From assembly GCA_937925095.1 (NCBI GenBank), contig CALEXX010000057.1, positions 1 to 53,380 on the forward strand: a DNA stretch of 53,380 nucleotides, read 5' to 3'. The DNA comes from an uncultured Leptotrichia sp. (GTDB taxonomy: Bacteria > Fusobacteriota > Fusobacteriia > Fusobacteriales > Leptotrichiaceae). The position numbers and the translations under genes were made by a program. Under the pieces are notes generated by a model. The model searched no databases. It was not told the origin of the DNA and saw nothing but the letters and a program-made list of their open reading frames with translations. Below, piece by piece: positions 8,536-17,095 of the stretch (positions within the stretch are counted from its first letter, which is position 1; each line of letters begins with the position of its first letter).

Positions 8536-8597
8536 AAAGGAGCTGTTCCAAAAGCAAAAATTTTAAAATCCTTTTTACCTTTAAAACAGCCCCTTTC
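8536..8597. repeat. 62-bp IS-end-like inverted repeat, probably also a terminator
   Basis: AAAGGAGCTGTT (8536-8547) and AACAGCCCCTTT (8585-8596) form a 12-bp stem with one mismatch around a 37-base AT-rich loop. Both arms resemble the ends of the dispersed repeat (GGGGCTGT plus CAAAA). It lies between the helicase and YjjG-like genes, both on the minus strand, where it could end helicase transcripts. Confidence 0.45.
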
Positions 8598-8684
8598 AAT
8601 AAAGTAAGCCTTATTTTTTATTTACCATTTTTTTCTTAATTTTCATACTTTTTTGCCTTTCATATGTTACTATCTAAGTGTCAT

Positions 8685-10469
8685 TTATTTCTTTTTACTT
8701 CTTCCAGATGATTTATCTGACTTTCTTGACTTATCTTTTGATTTTTTTTCCTTAGATTTTGAAGAAGACTTTTTATCATCTGATTTTTTAGATCTTCTTG
8801 GAGATTTTTCCTTTTCACCGGATTTTTTCTTTTTAGAATCCTTTTCTGATCTTCTTCCTCTTTTTTTACCTTCTGAAGATCCTCCACCGGATGCTCCTCC
8901 AGTTGCCTTTTCAACTAGTGGTTTTGAGTCCTTTTTAGAGTTCAGTGCTCTCATGATAAATTCAGCTTCCTGTAAAGGTACAGTTATAAATGAATATTTA
9001 TCCATTATCTTAATGTCCTTAACTTTTCTTCCAGGAGTTTTTGCCTTTTTATTTAACAGGTCAAGCAGTCTTCCAGGATTGTATCCGTCCTTGCTTCCAA
9101 GTGCAATGAAAAGTCTTGTCTTATCTTCAATTTTCACTTTAACATCCTGTATTTCTCCATAACTTTCAGGCAGGAATTCATCCTCATAGAAGTGTCTTAA
9201 AATCGAAGAAACAACCTGTCTTGCATCTCTTTCTTCAAGCAGTTTGTCTGCAAAACTTTCATAGCTTGTGTAATCTTCTTCTTTTATTATTTCATCAATA
9301 TAAGCAATTAAAGCTTCTTTCTTTGCTTCTATTATTTCACTTACATTAGGTATTGATTCCCTTTTAATGTCAGTTTTTGTAACTCTCTTTATCTGAGCCA
9401 GAGTTCTCGCTTCCCTAGGCGTTACAAATGTTATTGCTATTCCTTTATGTCCAGCTCTTCCAGTTCTTCCTATTCTATGAACGTAAGATTCTGCTTCCTG
9501 AGGTATAGCATAGTTTATAACATGTGTAAGATTACTTACGTCTATTCCTCTTGCTGCAACGTCTGTCGCCACAAGTATTGTAAGTACTTTTTTCTTGAAA
9601 AGGTCAAGAGCTTTCTGTCTTAATCCCTGAGTTATATCTCCATGAATACATTCTGCATCGTAGTTTCTTGCCTTAAGTCTATTTGTAACATCATCTACTT
9701 CAGATTTTGTACGGCAGAAAACGATTCCATAAAAATCCTGAGTATAGTCCAAAACTCTGCAAAGTGCTTCAAACTTGTCTTCCTGCTTAACTTCATAATA
9801 AATCTGTTCTGTCAGGTCTGTTGTCAGTTCCTGTTTTTTAACCTTTAAAAGCTTATAATCATCCATAAACTTCTTAGCAATGTCCATTATTGCTTTAGGC
9901 ATTGTAGCTGAGAAAAATAGCATTTTCTTTTCATCATTTGTTTCTTCAAGTATAAGTTCAATATCTTCTAAGAATCCCATATTAAGCATTTCATCAGCTT
10001 CATCAAGGACAAAATAGTCAAGATTATTTACTTTTAATACTTTTTTTCTCATCAGATCCATTACTCTTCCAGGAGTTCCAACTACAATGTCCACTCCTGA
10101 TTTAAGTTTCTTTATCTGATTTTCTATGGAAGCTCCTCCATATACAGCCAGAACCCTGATGTCCTTCTTACCCTTTAAAGAGTAAATTTCATCTGCAACC
10201 TGGTTTGCCAGTTCCCTTGTAGGTGTCAGTATCAGAGCTTTTACCGTTTTGTCAGCTTCAACTGTTTCCAGTATCGGTATCCCAAAAGCGGCAGTTTTTC
10301 CTGTCCCTGTCTGTGCCTGTCCTATAAGGTGTGTTCTTTCCTTTAATAATTCGGGTATAACTAATTTCTGTATATCACTTGGCTCTTCAAATCCTTTTTT
10401 TTCTAACGCATCAAGTACTTCAATACTTAATCCGAAATCTTCAAATTTTTGCATTTCTTTTTTTACCAT
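8685..10469 (-). CDS. DEAD-box ATP-dependent RNA helicase (CsdA/DbpA-like)
   Basis: A 594-residue cytoplasmic helicase that remodels RNA, probably in ribosome assembly or cold-stress mRNA decay. It has the Q motif region FEDFGLSIEVLDAL (9-22), Walker A AQTGTGKT (52-59), PTRELANQV, TPGRVMDL, DEAD at 156-159, SAT at 187-189 and HRIGRTGRAG in the second RecA domain. Residues about 430-505 (RLFIALGSKDGYNPGRLLDL) match the DbpA-type RNA-binding domain. The last 80 residues are a low-complexity Ser/Lys/Arg tail, presumably a non-specific RNA tether. The start is ambiguous: GTAAAGG abuts the first ATG, and a second ATG five codons in (MQKFEDFGL) is possible. It is transcribed alone with an AT-rich 200-base leader region. 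Confidence 0.92.
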   Translation of the reverse strand: MVKKEMQKFEDFGLSIEVLDALEKKGFEEPSDIQKLVIPELLKERTHLIGQAQTGTGKTAAFGIPILETVEADKTVKALILTPTRELANQVADEIYSLKGKKDIRVLAVYGGASIENQIKKLKSGVDIVVGTPGRVMDLMRKKVLKVNNLDYFVLDEADEMLNMGFLEDIELILEETNDEKKMLFFSATMPKAIMDIAKKFMDDYKLLKVKKQELTTDLTEQIYYEVKQEDKFEALCRVLDYTQDFYGIVFCRTKSEVDDVTNRLKARNYDAECIHGDITQGLRQKALDLFKKKVLTILVATDVAARGIDVSNLTHVINYAIPQEAESYVHRIGRTGRAGHKGIAITFVTPREARTLAQIKRVTKTDIKRESIPNVSEIIEAKKEALIAYIDEIIKEEDYTSYESFADKLLEERDARQVVSSILRHFYEDEFLPESYGEIQDVKVKIEDKTRLFIALGSKDGYNPGRLLDLLNKKAKTPGRKVKDIKIMDKYSFITVPLQEAEFIMRALNSKKDSKPLVEKATGGASGGGSSEGKKRGRRSEKDSKKKKSGEKEKSPRRSKKSDDKKSSSKSKEKKSKDKSRKSDKSSGRSKKK

Positions 10470-10665
10470 CCTTTACATCTTGCGTTTTACGTATCTGATA
10501 TTCTGTGTAAATATCTTTATTATATATTATAATTTTGATATATCATAGCTATTAATAAATTTAATACATCTTATTATATCATATTTTTAAAATTTCTGCT
10601 CATTTATTTTTGAATATTGTTTTTTTTATTTTCCTATACCTGTATTTCTATCAAATTTTCCTATC

Positions 10666-11457
10666 TTAATTAAGCATATATTTCTGTAATTTTCTACTCG
10701 ACAGGGATAAAATAATAGTCCCTATTATTAATATAGTCGATAATGCATTTATTACAGGGGAAACTCCAAATTTAATCATTGAATATATCTGAACCGGCAA
10801 TGTATTTGAATTTGTTCCTGTAACAAAGCTTGTAATTACAAAGTCATCCAGCGACAAAGTCATTGCCATCAGAAATGCTGATATTATCCCCGGCATCATG
10901 GAAGGTAGTATTACCTTAAGCAAAGTCTGAAATTCATTTGCTCCCAAATCTCTTGCAGCTTCAACTATTGAATAATCAAATTCATCCAGTCTTGCCATTA
11001 TTATAAACAATGAAAACGGAATATTAAATGTAGTATGAGCTATGAATATAGTCTTCATTCCAAGTTCCACTCCATGATATGCCCCTATCTGCATGTTAAA
11101 AAATATAAGCAGTGCCACCCCTATTATAAGGTCAGGTAGTATAAGTGGTATATAATTCAGGAACTTTACATAATTTTTTAATCTGGAATTGTACCATTTT
11201 ATTCCTATTGCTCCAAATGTTGCTATAAACACTGAAAATACTGATGATGTCAAACCTATAAGAATACTTCTTCCGAAAGCTTGCCACAAATCAGGGGAGC
11301 TTGTAAACAGTTCTATATACCATTTCAGCGAAAAACCTGTCCATAAAAAGCTTTTTGAATTATTAAACGATAATGTTACAAGCATCACTATAGGCAAATA
11401 GAAAAATATCATTACAAGTACGAAAAACAACAGTGAAATTCTTCTTTTTTCATTCAT
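10666..11457 (-). CDS. potC: spermidine/putrescine ABC transporter permease PotC
   Basis: A 263-residue inner-membrane permease with six predicted helices and the EAA loop EAARDLGANEFQTLLKVILP near residues 165-184, typical of PotC/PotI-type permeases. It pairs with PotB to form the channel for polyamine uptake. The start is set at the ATG at 11457, because GGAGGAAGAATA lies directly before it and the ATG overlaps the potB stop by one base (TAATG). An ATG twelve codons earlier would sit inside potB and has no comparable site. No potD (substrate-binding protein) follows in this window. Other ABC-2 or sulfate-type substrates are less likely given the three-gene order. Confidence 0.88.
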   Translation of the reverse strand: MNEKRRISLLFFVLVMIFFYLPIVMLVTLSFNNSKSFLWTGFSLKWYIELFTSSPDLWQAFGRSILIGLTSSVFSVFIATFGAIGIKWYNSRLKNYVKFLNYIPLILPDLIIGVALLIFFNMQIGAYHGVELGMKTIFIAHTTFNIPFSLFIIMARLDEFDYSIVEAARDLGANEFQTLLKVILPSMMPGIISAFLMAMTLSLDDFVITSFVTGTNSNTLPVQIYSMIKFGVSPVINALSTILIIGTIILSLSSRKLQKYMLN

Positions 11458-12323
11458 TATTCTTCCTCCTTTTCCATTTTCATTGACAGCCATACTCCAA
11501 AAGTTGTTATTACTATGAAAACTGTTGAAATTGCTGAAGCTGTAGGCCAGTCCCTAAGCTGAAACATTCTGTTTGCAATAATATTTCCAAGCATTACTCC
11601 ATCTGTTCCTCCTACAAGGTCAGGAACAGCATATGAACCTATTGCCGGAACAAGAGTAAATATTGTTGCAGTAACCATTCCTGATTTTATCCCAGGAAGG
11701 AAAACCCTAACTAGAGCCTGAAACTTATTTGCTCCTAAGTCACTTGCAGCATCAAGCAATGAAAAATCAAATTTTTCAATTGCCGAATACAGAGGTAATA
11801 TCGCATAAGGTAAAAATACATATACACTTATTATTATTACTGCATTTCTGTTATATAAAAGTGCCAGTGGCTCTTTCATTCCAAATATTTTCATAAGAAA
11901 ATGGTTTACAATCCCTTTATTTCCAAGTATTGCTATGAAGGAAAAAATTCTCACAAGAAAATTAGTCCAGAAAGGAATTACTATAAGCAGCAACCACAAA
12001 TTCTTATACTTTGATCTTGAAATGTAGTAGGCAACAGGCAGTGCCAAAAATAAAGTTATAGCAGTTATCCAAAATGATATATTTATTGTTTTAACAGATA
12101 TTTTTAAAATATCGCTTGAAGTAAACAGCAGTTTGTAAGCATCCAATGTCTGTTTTATTGGCATTGCAATTCCACCGTAGGAACCTTTTTTCAGAAAACT
12201 GAAGATTATTATTATAAGTGTTGGTATTCCGAAAAACAGTGTCATCCATAAACTGATCGGCAGATAATATAACCATTTTAAAGGTCCATTTTCATTTATT
12301 TTTTTTATTTTTTTCTTTGCCAA
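11457..12323 (-). CDS. potB: spermidine/putrescine ABC transporter permease PotB
   Basis: A 288-residue inner-membrane permease with a Lys-rich cytoplasmic N-terminus, about six hydrophobic helices, and the EAA-type loop (DAASDLGANKFQALVRVFLP near residues 190-209) that docks on the ATPase PotA. The run PFWTNFLVRIFSFIAILGNK near residue 120 is highly characteristic of PotB proteins. It lies two bases after potA and overlaps potC by one base, so potABC is one translationally coupled operon. Function: inward transport of polyamines across the cytoplasmic membrane, energised by PotA. The companion binding protein must be encoded elsewhere or be absent. Confidence 0.9.
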   Translation of the reverse strand: MAKKKIKKINENGPLKWLYYLPISLWMTLFFGIPTLIIIIFSFLKKGSYGGIAMPIKQTLDAYKLLFTSSDILKISVKTINISFWITAITLFLALPVAYYISRSKYKNLWLLLIVIPFWTNFLVRIFSFIAILGNKGIVNHFLMKIFGMKEPLALLYNRNAVIIISVYVFLPYAILPLYSAIEKFDFSLLDAASDLGANKFQALVRVFLPGIKSGMVTATIFTLVPAIGSYAVPDLVGGTDGVMLGNIIANRMFQLRDWPTASAISTVFIVITTFGVWLSMKMEKEEE

Positions 12324-12325
12324 TA

Positions 12326-13429
12326 TCAGTTCACCTCCACTAAATAAGCATCTTCATAATGCCAGTAAAAATAAACTTTTTCTTTCCATTCGAAAAGTTC
12401 TTCCTCAGTAAGGAAGTTTCTATGCTGATCATAAACTTTTATCAGTTTATTCATTCCATCAACTTTTATAAATAATTTACTCTGGAACCCAGTATAAATA
12501 ACTTCGTCTACAGTTCCTTTTATTACTTTGTAGTTGTCGTTATCTGTATATCTTGGCTCAGTGTCTACCTTTATTTTTTCCGGTCTGAGTGTAAGCTTTA
12601 CGTTATCTCCCACTTTTACAGGTTTATCAAGCTCTATTTTAAATCTTCCAATTTCATCATTTTCGGCATATCCATATTTGTCATGTACTTCAATAACTTT
12701 TCCTTCAATGAAATTTGTTTCTCCAATAAAATCTGCCACAAATCCATTTGCAGGCATTTCATATATTTCGTTTGGAGTTCCTATCTGAAGAACTTCCCCT
12801 TTACTCATAACTGCTATTCTGTCAGAAACACTTAATGCTTCTTCCTGATCGTGAGTTACAAATACGAATGTTATTCCAACTTCGTCATGTATAGTATCCA
12901 GTTCAATTAATAATTTCTGTCTTAATTTTGCATCAAGGGCTGAAAGCGGTTCGTCCAGCAGTAGTACATCCGGTTTGCTGATTAGCGCCCTAGCTATAGA
13001 AACTCTCTGTTTCTGTCCTCCCGATAAGCTGGAAGGCATTTTATCCTTATGTTCCTGTAATCCTACCAATTCAAGATATTTCAACACTTCCTTTTCTATC
13101 TCTTCCTTTGCAACTTTTTTTATTTTCAAAGGAAATGCCACATTTTCAAATACTGTCATATTCGGAAACAGTGCATAGTTCTGGAAAACAGTATTTACGT
13201 TCCTTTCATTAGGCTTCAGATGATCTATAACTTCTCCATTTATGGAAATAGACCCTTTATCCGGCCTTATAAACCCGGCAATCATTCTCAGCAATGTCGT
13301 CTTACCGCAACCTGACGGTCCCAGCAATGAAAAAAACTCTCCTTTTTTTATTTCAATGTTGATATTTTTTAGAATTTCGTCTTTTCCGAAGGTTTTCCCT
13401 ACGTTTTTGATTTCAAGATTTTTTTTCAA
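12326..13429 (-). CDS. potA: spermidine/putrescine ABC transporter ATP-binding protein PotA
   Basis: A 367-residue ATPase of the polyamine importer. It has Walker A LLGPSGCGKTTLLRMIAG (residues about 35-52), the Q-loop VFQNYALFPNMTV, the signature LSGGQKQRVSIARAL, Walker B PDVLLLDEPLSALD and the switch VTHDQEEALSVSD. The C-terminal third is the TOBE regulatory domain (LTLRPEKIKV onward), as in PotA. The start appears to be TTG at 13429, with AAAGGAGAAGACA directly before it and no in-frame ATG nearby, an uncommon start that may limit expression. It is first in potABC, behind an extended -10 promoter and a perfect palindrome. Confidence 0.93.
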   Translation of the reverse strand: MKKNLEIKNVGKTFGKDEILKNINIEIKKGEFFSLLGPSGCGKTTLLRMIAGFIRPDKGSISINGEVIDHLKPNERNVNTVFQNYALFPNMTVFENVAFPLKIKKVAKEEIEKEVLKYLELVGLQEHKDKMPSSLSGGQKQRVSIARALISKPDVLLLDEPLSALDAKLRQKLLIELDTIHDEVGITFVFVTHDQEEALSVSDRIAVMSKGEVLQIGTPNEIYEMPANGFVADFIGETNFIEGKVIEVHDKYGYAENDEIGRFKIELDKPVKVGDNVKLTLRPEKIKVDTEPRYTDNDNYKVIKGTVDEVIYTGFQSKLFIKVDGMNKLIKVYDQHRNFLTEEELFEWKEKVYFYWHYEDAYLVEVN

Positions 13430-13474
13430 TGTCTTCTCCTTTCAACTCCCAACTATATTAATTTTTTAACTTAA

Positions 13475-13503
13475 AAATAAGTTTGTAAAATACAAACTTA
13501 TTT
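13475..13503. promoter_or_regulatory. perfect 13-bp-arm palindrome, candidate operator of potABC
   Basis: AAATAAGTTTGTA, three A, then TACAAACTTATTT form an exact inverted repeat. It lies two bases downstream of the potABC -10 element, so it covers the predicted transcription start. This fits a repressor site. The same sequence would also place a 13-bp stem at the 5' end of the mRNA. Followed by TTTTTAAG on the minus strand, it could alternatively end chrA readthrough. Confidence 0.5.
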
Positions 13504-13504
13504 G

Positions 13505-13513
13505 ATTATATCA
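13505..13513 (-). promoter_or_regulatory. extended -10 promoter element of potABC
   Basis: TGATATAAT on the minus strand is an exact extended -10 (TGnTATAAT), about 75 bases before the potA TTG. No good -35 is seen, which is usual for extended -10 promoters. Confidence 0.5.
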
Positions 13514-13570
13514 CATTATTTTAAAATTTTATATAAAAATATGAAAAATATTTTTTATATTTTCACTATT

Positions 13571-14098
13571 TTAATATATTAATATTCCAATTATTGCAGC
13601 TCCTATTGTCAGCCATATGGCATTTACCTTCCATTTCAGAAACAGCAGCAATGCAGCTCCAAATATTATAAAACTTTTATAATCTATAAAATTATCCTTA
13701 TCCATAAGCAATATCGTTGCTGAAAGAATAAGTCCTACGACAACTACCCTCAATCCTGTAAATGCATTGCTTATATACTTGTTATCCTTAAATTTCAGGA
13801 AAAATATACTAAAAAGGGTCATTACTATGACAGAAGGTAATACTAATCCCACTGTCGCCACTGTTGCACCTACTACATTCCCTGTTACAAGATATCCCAC
13901 ATAAGTGGAAGAATTTATTGCTATCGGTCCCGGCGTTACCTGTGAAACTGCCACTATGTCTGTAAACTGGGTTACACTTATCCATTTATGTGATTCTACA
14001 ACTTCCTTCTGTATAAGTGGAAGTATCGCATATCCTCCTCCGAAGCTAAAAAGCCCTATTTTAAAGAATACCACAAATAAAGCCCATAATTCTGCCAT
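13571..14098 (-). CDS. chrA: short-chain chromate transporter, second subunit
   Basis: A 175-residue membrane protein of the CHR family (half-size, about 4-6 helices). The family signature region FKIGLFSFGGGYAILPLIQKE is at residues about 11-31, and SQVTPGPIAINSSTYVG lies near 52-68. Half-size CHR proteins work as pairs to export chromate or transport related oxyanions (sulfate-like). The ATG overlaps the stop of the partner gene by one base, indicating coupled translation and a heterodimer. In anaerobes the true substrate is often unproven. Confidence 0.88.
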   Translation of the reverse strand: MAELWALFVVFFKIGLFSFGGGYAILPLIQKEVVESHKWISVTQFTDIVAVSQVTPGPIAINSSTYVGYLVTGNVVGATVATVGLVLPSVIVMTLFSIFFLKFKDNKYISNAFTGLRVVVVGLILSATILLMDKDNFIDYKSFIIFGAALLLFLKWKVNAIWLTIGAAIIGILIY

Positions 14099-14640
14099 TA
14101 TTCAGCCCCCTTTCTGTTCATCATCCAGATATTTCCTGCTATTGCTCCCACTATTATAACCATTATAGGTGGAAACTTAAACTGTGAAACGAGAACCGCT
14201 ATTGCCAGAACAATAATCAATGTAAATTTATTTATTTTTGCTTGTTTTCCTATTGTATAGACACTTCCTCCAATAAGTGCAACAACCATTGGTCTTATTG
14301 CCTTGAAGGCTTTAATGACATAAGGATTGTTCTGAAAATTCTGAAACAGTGTCGCCAACAGCCATATAATCAAAAATGCCGGTAATGCCGCTCCAAGTAC
14401 AGTCGCTATCATTCCTAAATATTTCTTAATTTTAAATCCTACAAACACTGCCATATTTATTGCCAACGCCCCAGGAGAAGACTGAGCCAAAGCCAGAAGA
14501 TTTATAAACTCCTCCTTCTCAATCCATTTCTTTTTCTCAACAATTTCAGTCTGAATAAGTGGAACCATAGCATACCCTCCTCCAAGGGTAAAACTACCTA
14601 TCTTAAAGAATATCCAGAACAGTTCAAAATATATTTTCAT
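14098..14640 (-). CDS. chrA: short-chain chromate transporter, first subunit
   Basis: A 180-residue CHR-family half transporter, homologous to its downstream partner. FKIGSFTLGGGYAMVPLIQTE lies at residues about 12-32, the conserved LALAQSSPGALAINMAVFVG near 49-68, and hydrophobic helices follow. Together with the next gene it should form an oxyanion (chromate) transporter in the inner membrane with inverted halves. GAGGAATAAA precedes ATG. It begins 20 bases after the aldo/keto reductase stop, so the three genes may share a transcript. Confidence 0.88.
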   Translation of the reverse strand: MKIYFELFWIFFKIGSFTLGGGYAMVPLIQTEIVEKKKWIEKEEFINLLALAQSSPGALAINMAVFVGFKIKKYLGMIATVLGAALPAFLIIWLLATLFQNFQNNPYVIKAFKAIRPMVVALIGGSVYTIGKQAKINKFTLIIVLAIAVLVSQFKFPPIMVIIVGAIAGNIWMMNRKGAE

Positions 14641-14660
14641 TTTATTCCTCTTTCACTTTT

Positions 14661-15524
14661 TTAATATCTTCCTAAATTAGGATCTGAACCTGTATATCCT
14701 GCAGGTCCCATATTTGTTATTCTATCCATATCTTCTTCAGAAAGTTCAAAATTAAACACTTCAAAATTACTTTTTATTCTTTCAGGTGTTACTGATTTTG
14801 GCAATGCCACTACCTCCTGCTGAATAATCCATCTGAGACATATCTGGGCTATTGTTTTATTGTATTTTTGTGCTACTTCTGATAAAAATTCATTTTCAAG
14901 AATTACTCCACGACCTAAAGGGCTCCATGCTTCCACTATTATTCCATGCTTTTTACAAAATTCAACAGTTTCCTTCTGGTTATGACCGGGATGGAATTCT
15001 ATCTGATCTACCATTGGTTTTATCTCGCAGTCAGACATCAGTTCTTCCAGATGATGCACAAGAAAATTACTCACTCCTATGGCTTTTATTTTCCCTTCCT
15101 TATAAAGTTTTTCCATAGCTCTCCATGTTTCCTTTATCCTGTTTTGCCACGTATCTACATAATCTTTTGTAACAGGCCAGTGAATCAGATATAAATCCAC
15201 ATTGTCCATATTCAGCTTTTTCATTGAATTATCAAAGGCTCGGAGGGTATTTTCATACCCCTGCTCAGTATTCCACACCTTCGTTGTTACAAATATATCT
15301 TTTCTTTCTAGTCCTGTTAGTTTCAGTCCTTCCCTTATTCCAGTTCCTACATTTTCTTCATTTTTGTAAAAGGATGCAGTATCTATGTGCCTATATCCGG
15401 TTTTTATAGCTTCCCTGACTGAATTTACAGCTATTTCATCATCTTCTATCTTATATGTTCCAAATCCTAAAATAGGAATTTCCACTCCATTTGAAAGTAC
15501 AAGTTTTTTATCCGGATTTTTCAT
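14661..15524 (-). CDS. aldo/keto reductase
   Basis: A 287-residue cytoplasmic NADPH-dependent oxidoreductase of the AKR5-like bacterial group (2,5-diketo-gluconate/glyoxal reductase type). The tetrad is visible: Asp in YRHIDTASFY (near 50), Tyr in SFYKNEENVG (near 55), Lys in VTTKVWN (near 81) and His in LYLIHWPV (near 114). The cofactor segment SVTPERIKSNFEVF near 257-270 is typical of NADPH binding. GGAGGGTAAGCT precedes ATG. It probably reduces reactive carbonyls such as methylglyoxal. The physiological substrate cannot be read from the sequence. Confidence 0.9.
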   Translation of the reverse strand: MKNPDKKLVLSNGVEIPILGFGTYKIEDDEIAVNSVREAIKTGYRHIDTASFYKNEENVGTGIREGLKLTGLERKDIFVTTKVWNTEQGYENTLRAFDNSMKKLNMDNVDLYLIHWPVTKDYVDTWQNRIKETWRAMEKLYKEGKIKAIGVSNFLVHHLEELMSDCEIKPMVDQIEFHPGHNQKETVEFCKKHGIIVEAWSPLGRGVILENEFLSEVAQKYNKTIAQICLRWIIQQEVVALPKSVTPERIKSNFEVFNFELSEEDMDRITNMGPAGYTGSDPNLGRY

Positions 15525-15587
15525 AGCTTACCCTCCATTTCCATATTATTTTACTATTTTATGCTTTTTAAAAGTATCTACTTTTCC

Positions 15588-16940
15588 CTAATTTTTATTA
15601 AAAAATTCTTTTGCCAGTTCTTTCAAATAGAATACATCATATATTCCACAAAGTTCCCTTACTGAGTGCATTGCAAGCATAGGTACTCCAAGGTCTACCG
15701 CATCTATATCCAGGTGAGTTGAGGAAATAGGCCCTATCGTGCTTCCTCCCCTTTCATTTGACTGATTTACAAAAGGCTGTATTTTTATATCAGTTCCTTC
15801 TATAATCTGTTTAACTACTGCTATTGAAAATCCGTCTGATGTATAACTCTGGTTGGCACTTATTTTTATTGATATTCCTTCATTTATTCTTCCTCTGCTT
15901 GTAGGGTCTGTCTTATTCATGTGTGCCGGATGTGCCGCGTGTGCACCGTCTGCCGACAGAAGGAATGAACAGTTCAGCATTTGCAGGAATTCCCCTCTTC
16001 CATATCCAAGTTCGCATACTATTCTTTCCAATGTATTTAATAAATAATTTGAATCTGCCCCCTGTTTTGTTGCACTTCCAATTTCTTCATTATCAAATCC
16101 TACAAATACATTTATCTGGTCGTGTACATCTTCAGCTTCCACAAGTCCTAAAAGTCCCGCATATACAGAAGCAAGGTTATCTATTTTTGGAGCTGATATA
16201 AATTCCTCATTTGCCCCAGCAAGACATCCTTTTTCGATTGAATACACATACAAATCAAAATCAAGTATATCTTCCTTTTTTAACTTCATTTTTTCAGCTA
16301 TCAGTTTCAATAAATAGTCATCTTTTTCAAGCTTATCATTTATAAGACTTAGCACAGGCAGTGTATCCGCCTGTTTGTCTATCTTCACTCCATTATTTAC
16401 TTCCCTGTTCTGATGAATAGCAAGGTTAGGTATAACCATTAGAGGTTCTTCGATTTTCACTCTTATAGTTTTAGGCAGGAATATATTGTCGCTTTTCACC
16501 ACAACTCTTCCAGCTATTGAAAGCGGTCTATCAAACCATGTACTTAAAATAGGCCCTCCATATACTTCTGTATTTAATCTCAATATATTTTCCGTTACCA
16601 TTTCAGGATTTGGCTTTATTCTGAATCCAGGCGAATCAGTGTGTGAACCGAATATTTTAAATCCCTTTTTTAAATTTATATCTGTTCCAAGTGTAAATGC
16701 CACTACTGTGGAATTTGATTTCTTCACATAATATTTCCCGCCTTTTTTTAAGTTCCATTTTTCCTGAGGTATAAGCCTTTCAAACCCATTTTCCTCCAAA
16801 ATTTCCGAACAATTTTTAGCTACATGATATGTGCTTGGGCATTCATCAATAAATTCAATAACCTCCCTTGCAAAACTTTTTACTTCCATATCTTCAAATT
16901 TTTCCTGCATTAATTTCATTTCATCCTGAATTTCTATCAT
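15588..16940 (-). CDS. M18 family aminopeptidase
   Basis: A 450-residue cytoplasmic zinc aminopeptidase of family M18 (aspartyl aminopeptidase/ApeB type), which forms large tetrahedral complexes and trims acidic N-terminal residues from peptides. Metal ligands and active-site residues are seen in FGSHTDSPGFRIKPNP (near 98-113), SAPKIDNLAS (Asp, near 240), GFDNEEIGSATKQGA (Glu-Glu, near 275), LSADGAHAAHPAH (near 325) and the late His of MLAMHSVRELCG (near 425). The start is uncertain: the first ATG has no clear ribosome binding site, while an internal ATG at about residue 8 follows AGGATGAA. Length fits the family either way. Confidence 0.92.
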   Translation of the reverse strand: MIEIQDEMKLMQEKFEDMEVKSFAREVIEFIDECPSTYHVAKNCSEILEENGFERLIPQEKWNLKKGGKYYVKKSNSTVVAFTLGTDINLKKGFKIFGSHTDSPGFRIKPNPEMVTENILRLNTEVYGGPILSTWFDRPLSIAGRVVVKSDNIFLPKTIRVKIEEPLMVIPNLAIHQNREVNNGVKIDKQADTLPVLSLINDKLEKDDYLLKLIAEKMKLKKEDILDFDLYVYSIEKGCLAGANEEFISAPKIDNLASVYAGLLGLVEAEDVHDQINVFVGFDNEEIGSATKQGADSNYLLNTLERIVCELGYGRGEFLQMLNCSFLLSADGAHAAHPAHMNKTDPTSRGRINEGISIKISANQSYTSDGFSIAVVKQIIEGTDIKIQPFVNQSNERGGSTIGPISSTHLDIDAVDLGVPMLAMHSVRELCGIYDVFYLKELAKEFFNKN

Positions 16941-17095
16941 TAATATTATGTGTTTCCCAAATAAAATTCTGTACTTTTATATTGATGAAATCATAATTTC
17001 TGAGAAACCCATTCCTCCTTTCATAGTCTTTTCATATTGAATTTCGTTTATTTTTATCAGTTGCTGTTAATATATACAGCCTTATATCCAGACTT

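Noticed and set aside
8681..8914. 77-codon Lys/Glu-rich frame in the helicase 3' end
   Set aside because: A frame-shifted reading of the same repetitive Lys/Ser/Asp codons. The main helicase frame runs through to a normal stop.
8653..9162. 169-codon plus-strand open frame opposite the helicase tail
   Set aside because: It is the complement of the low-complexity Ser/Lys tail of the DEAD-box helicase. The composition (Asp, Phe, Leu, Ser runs) is a mirror of that tail and there is no ribosome binding site.
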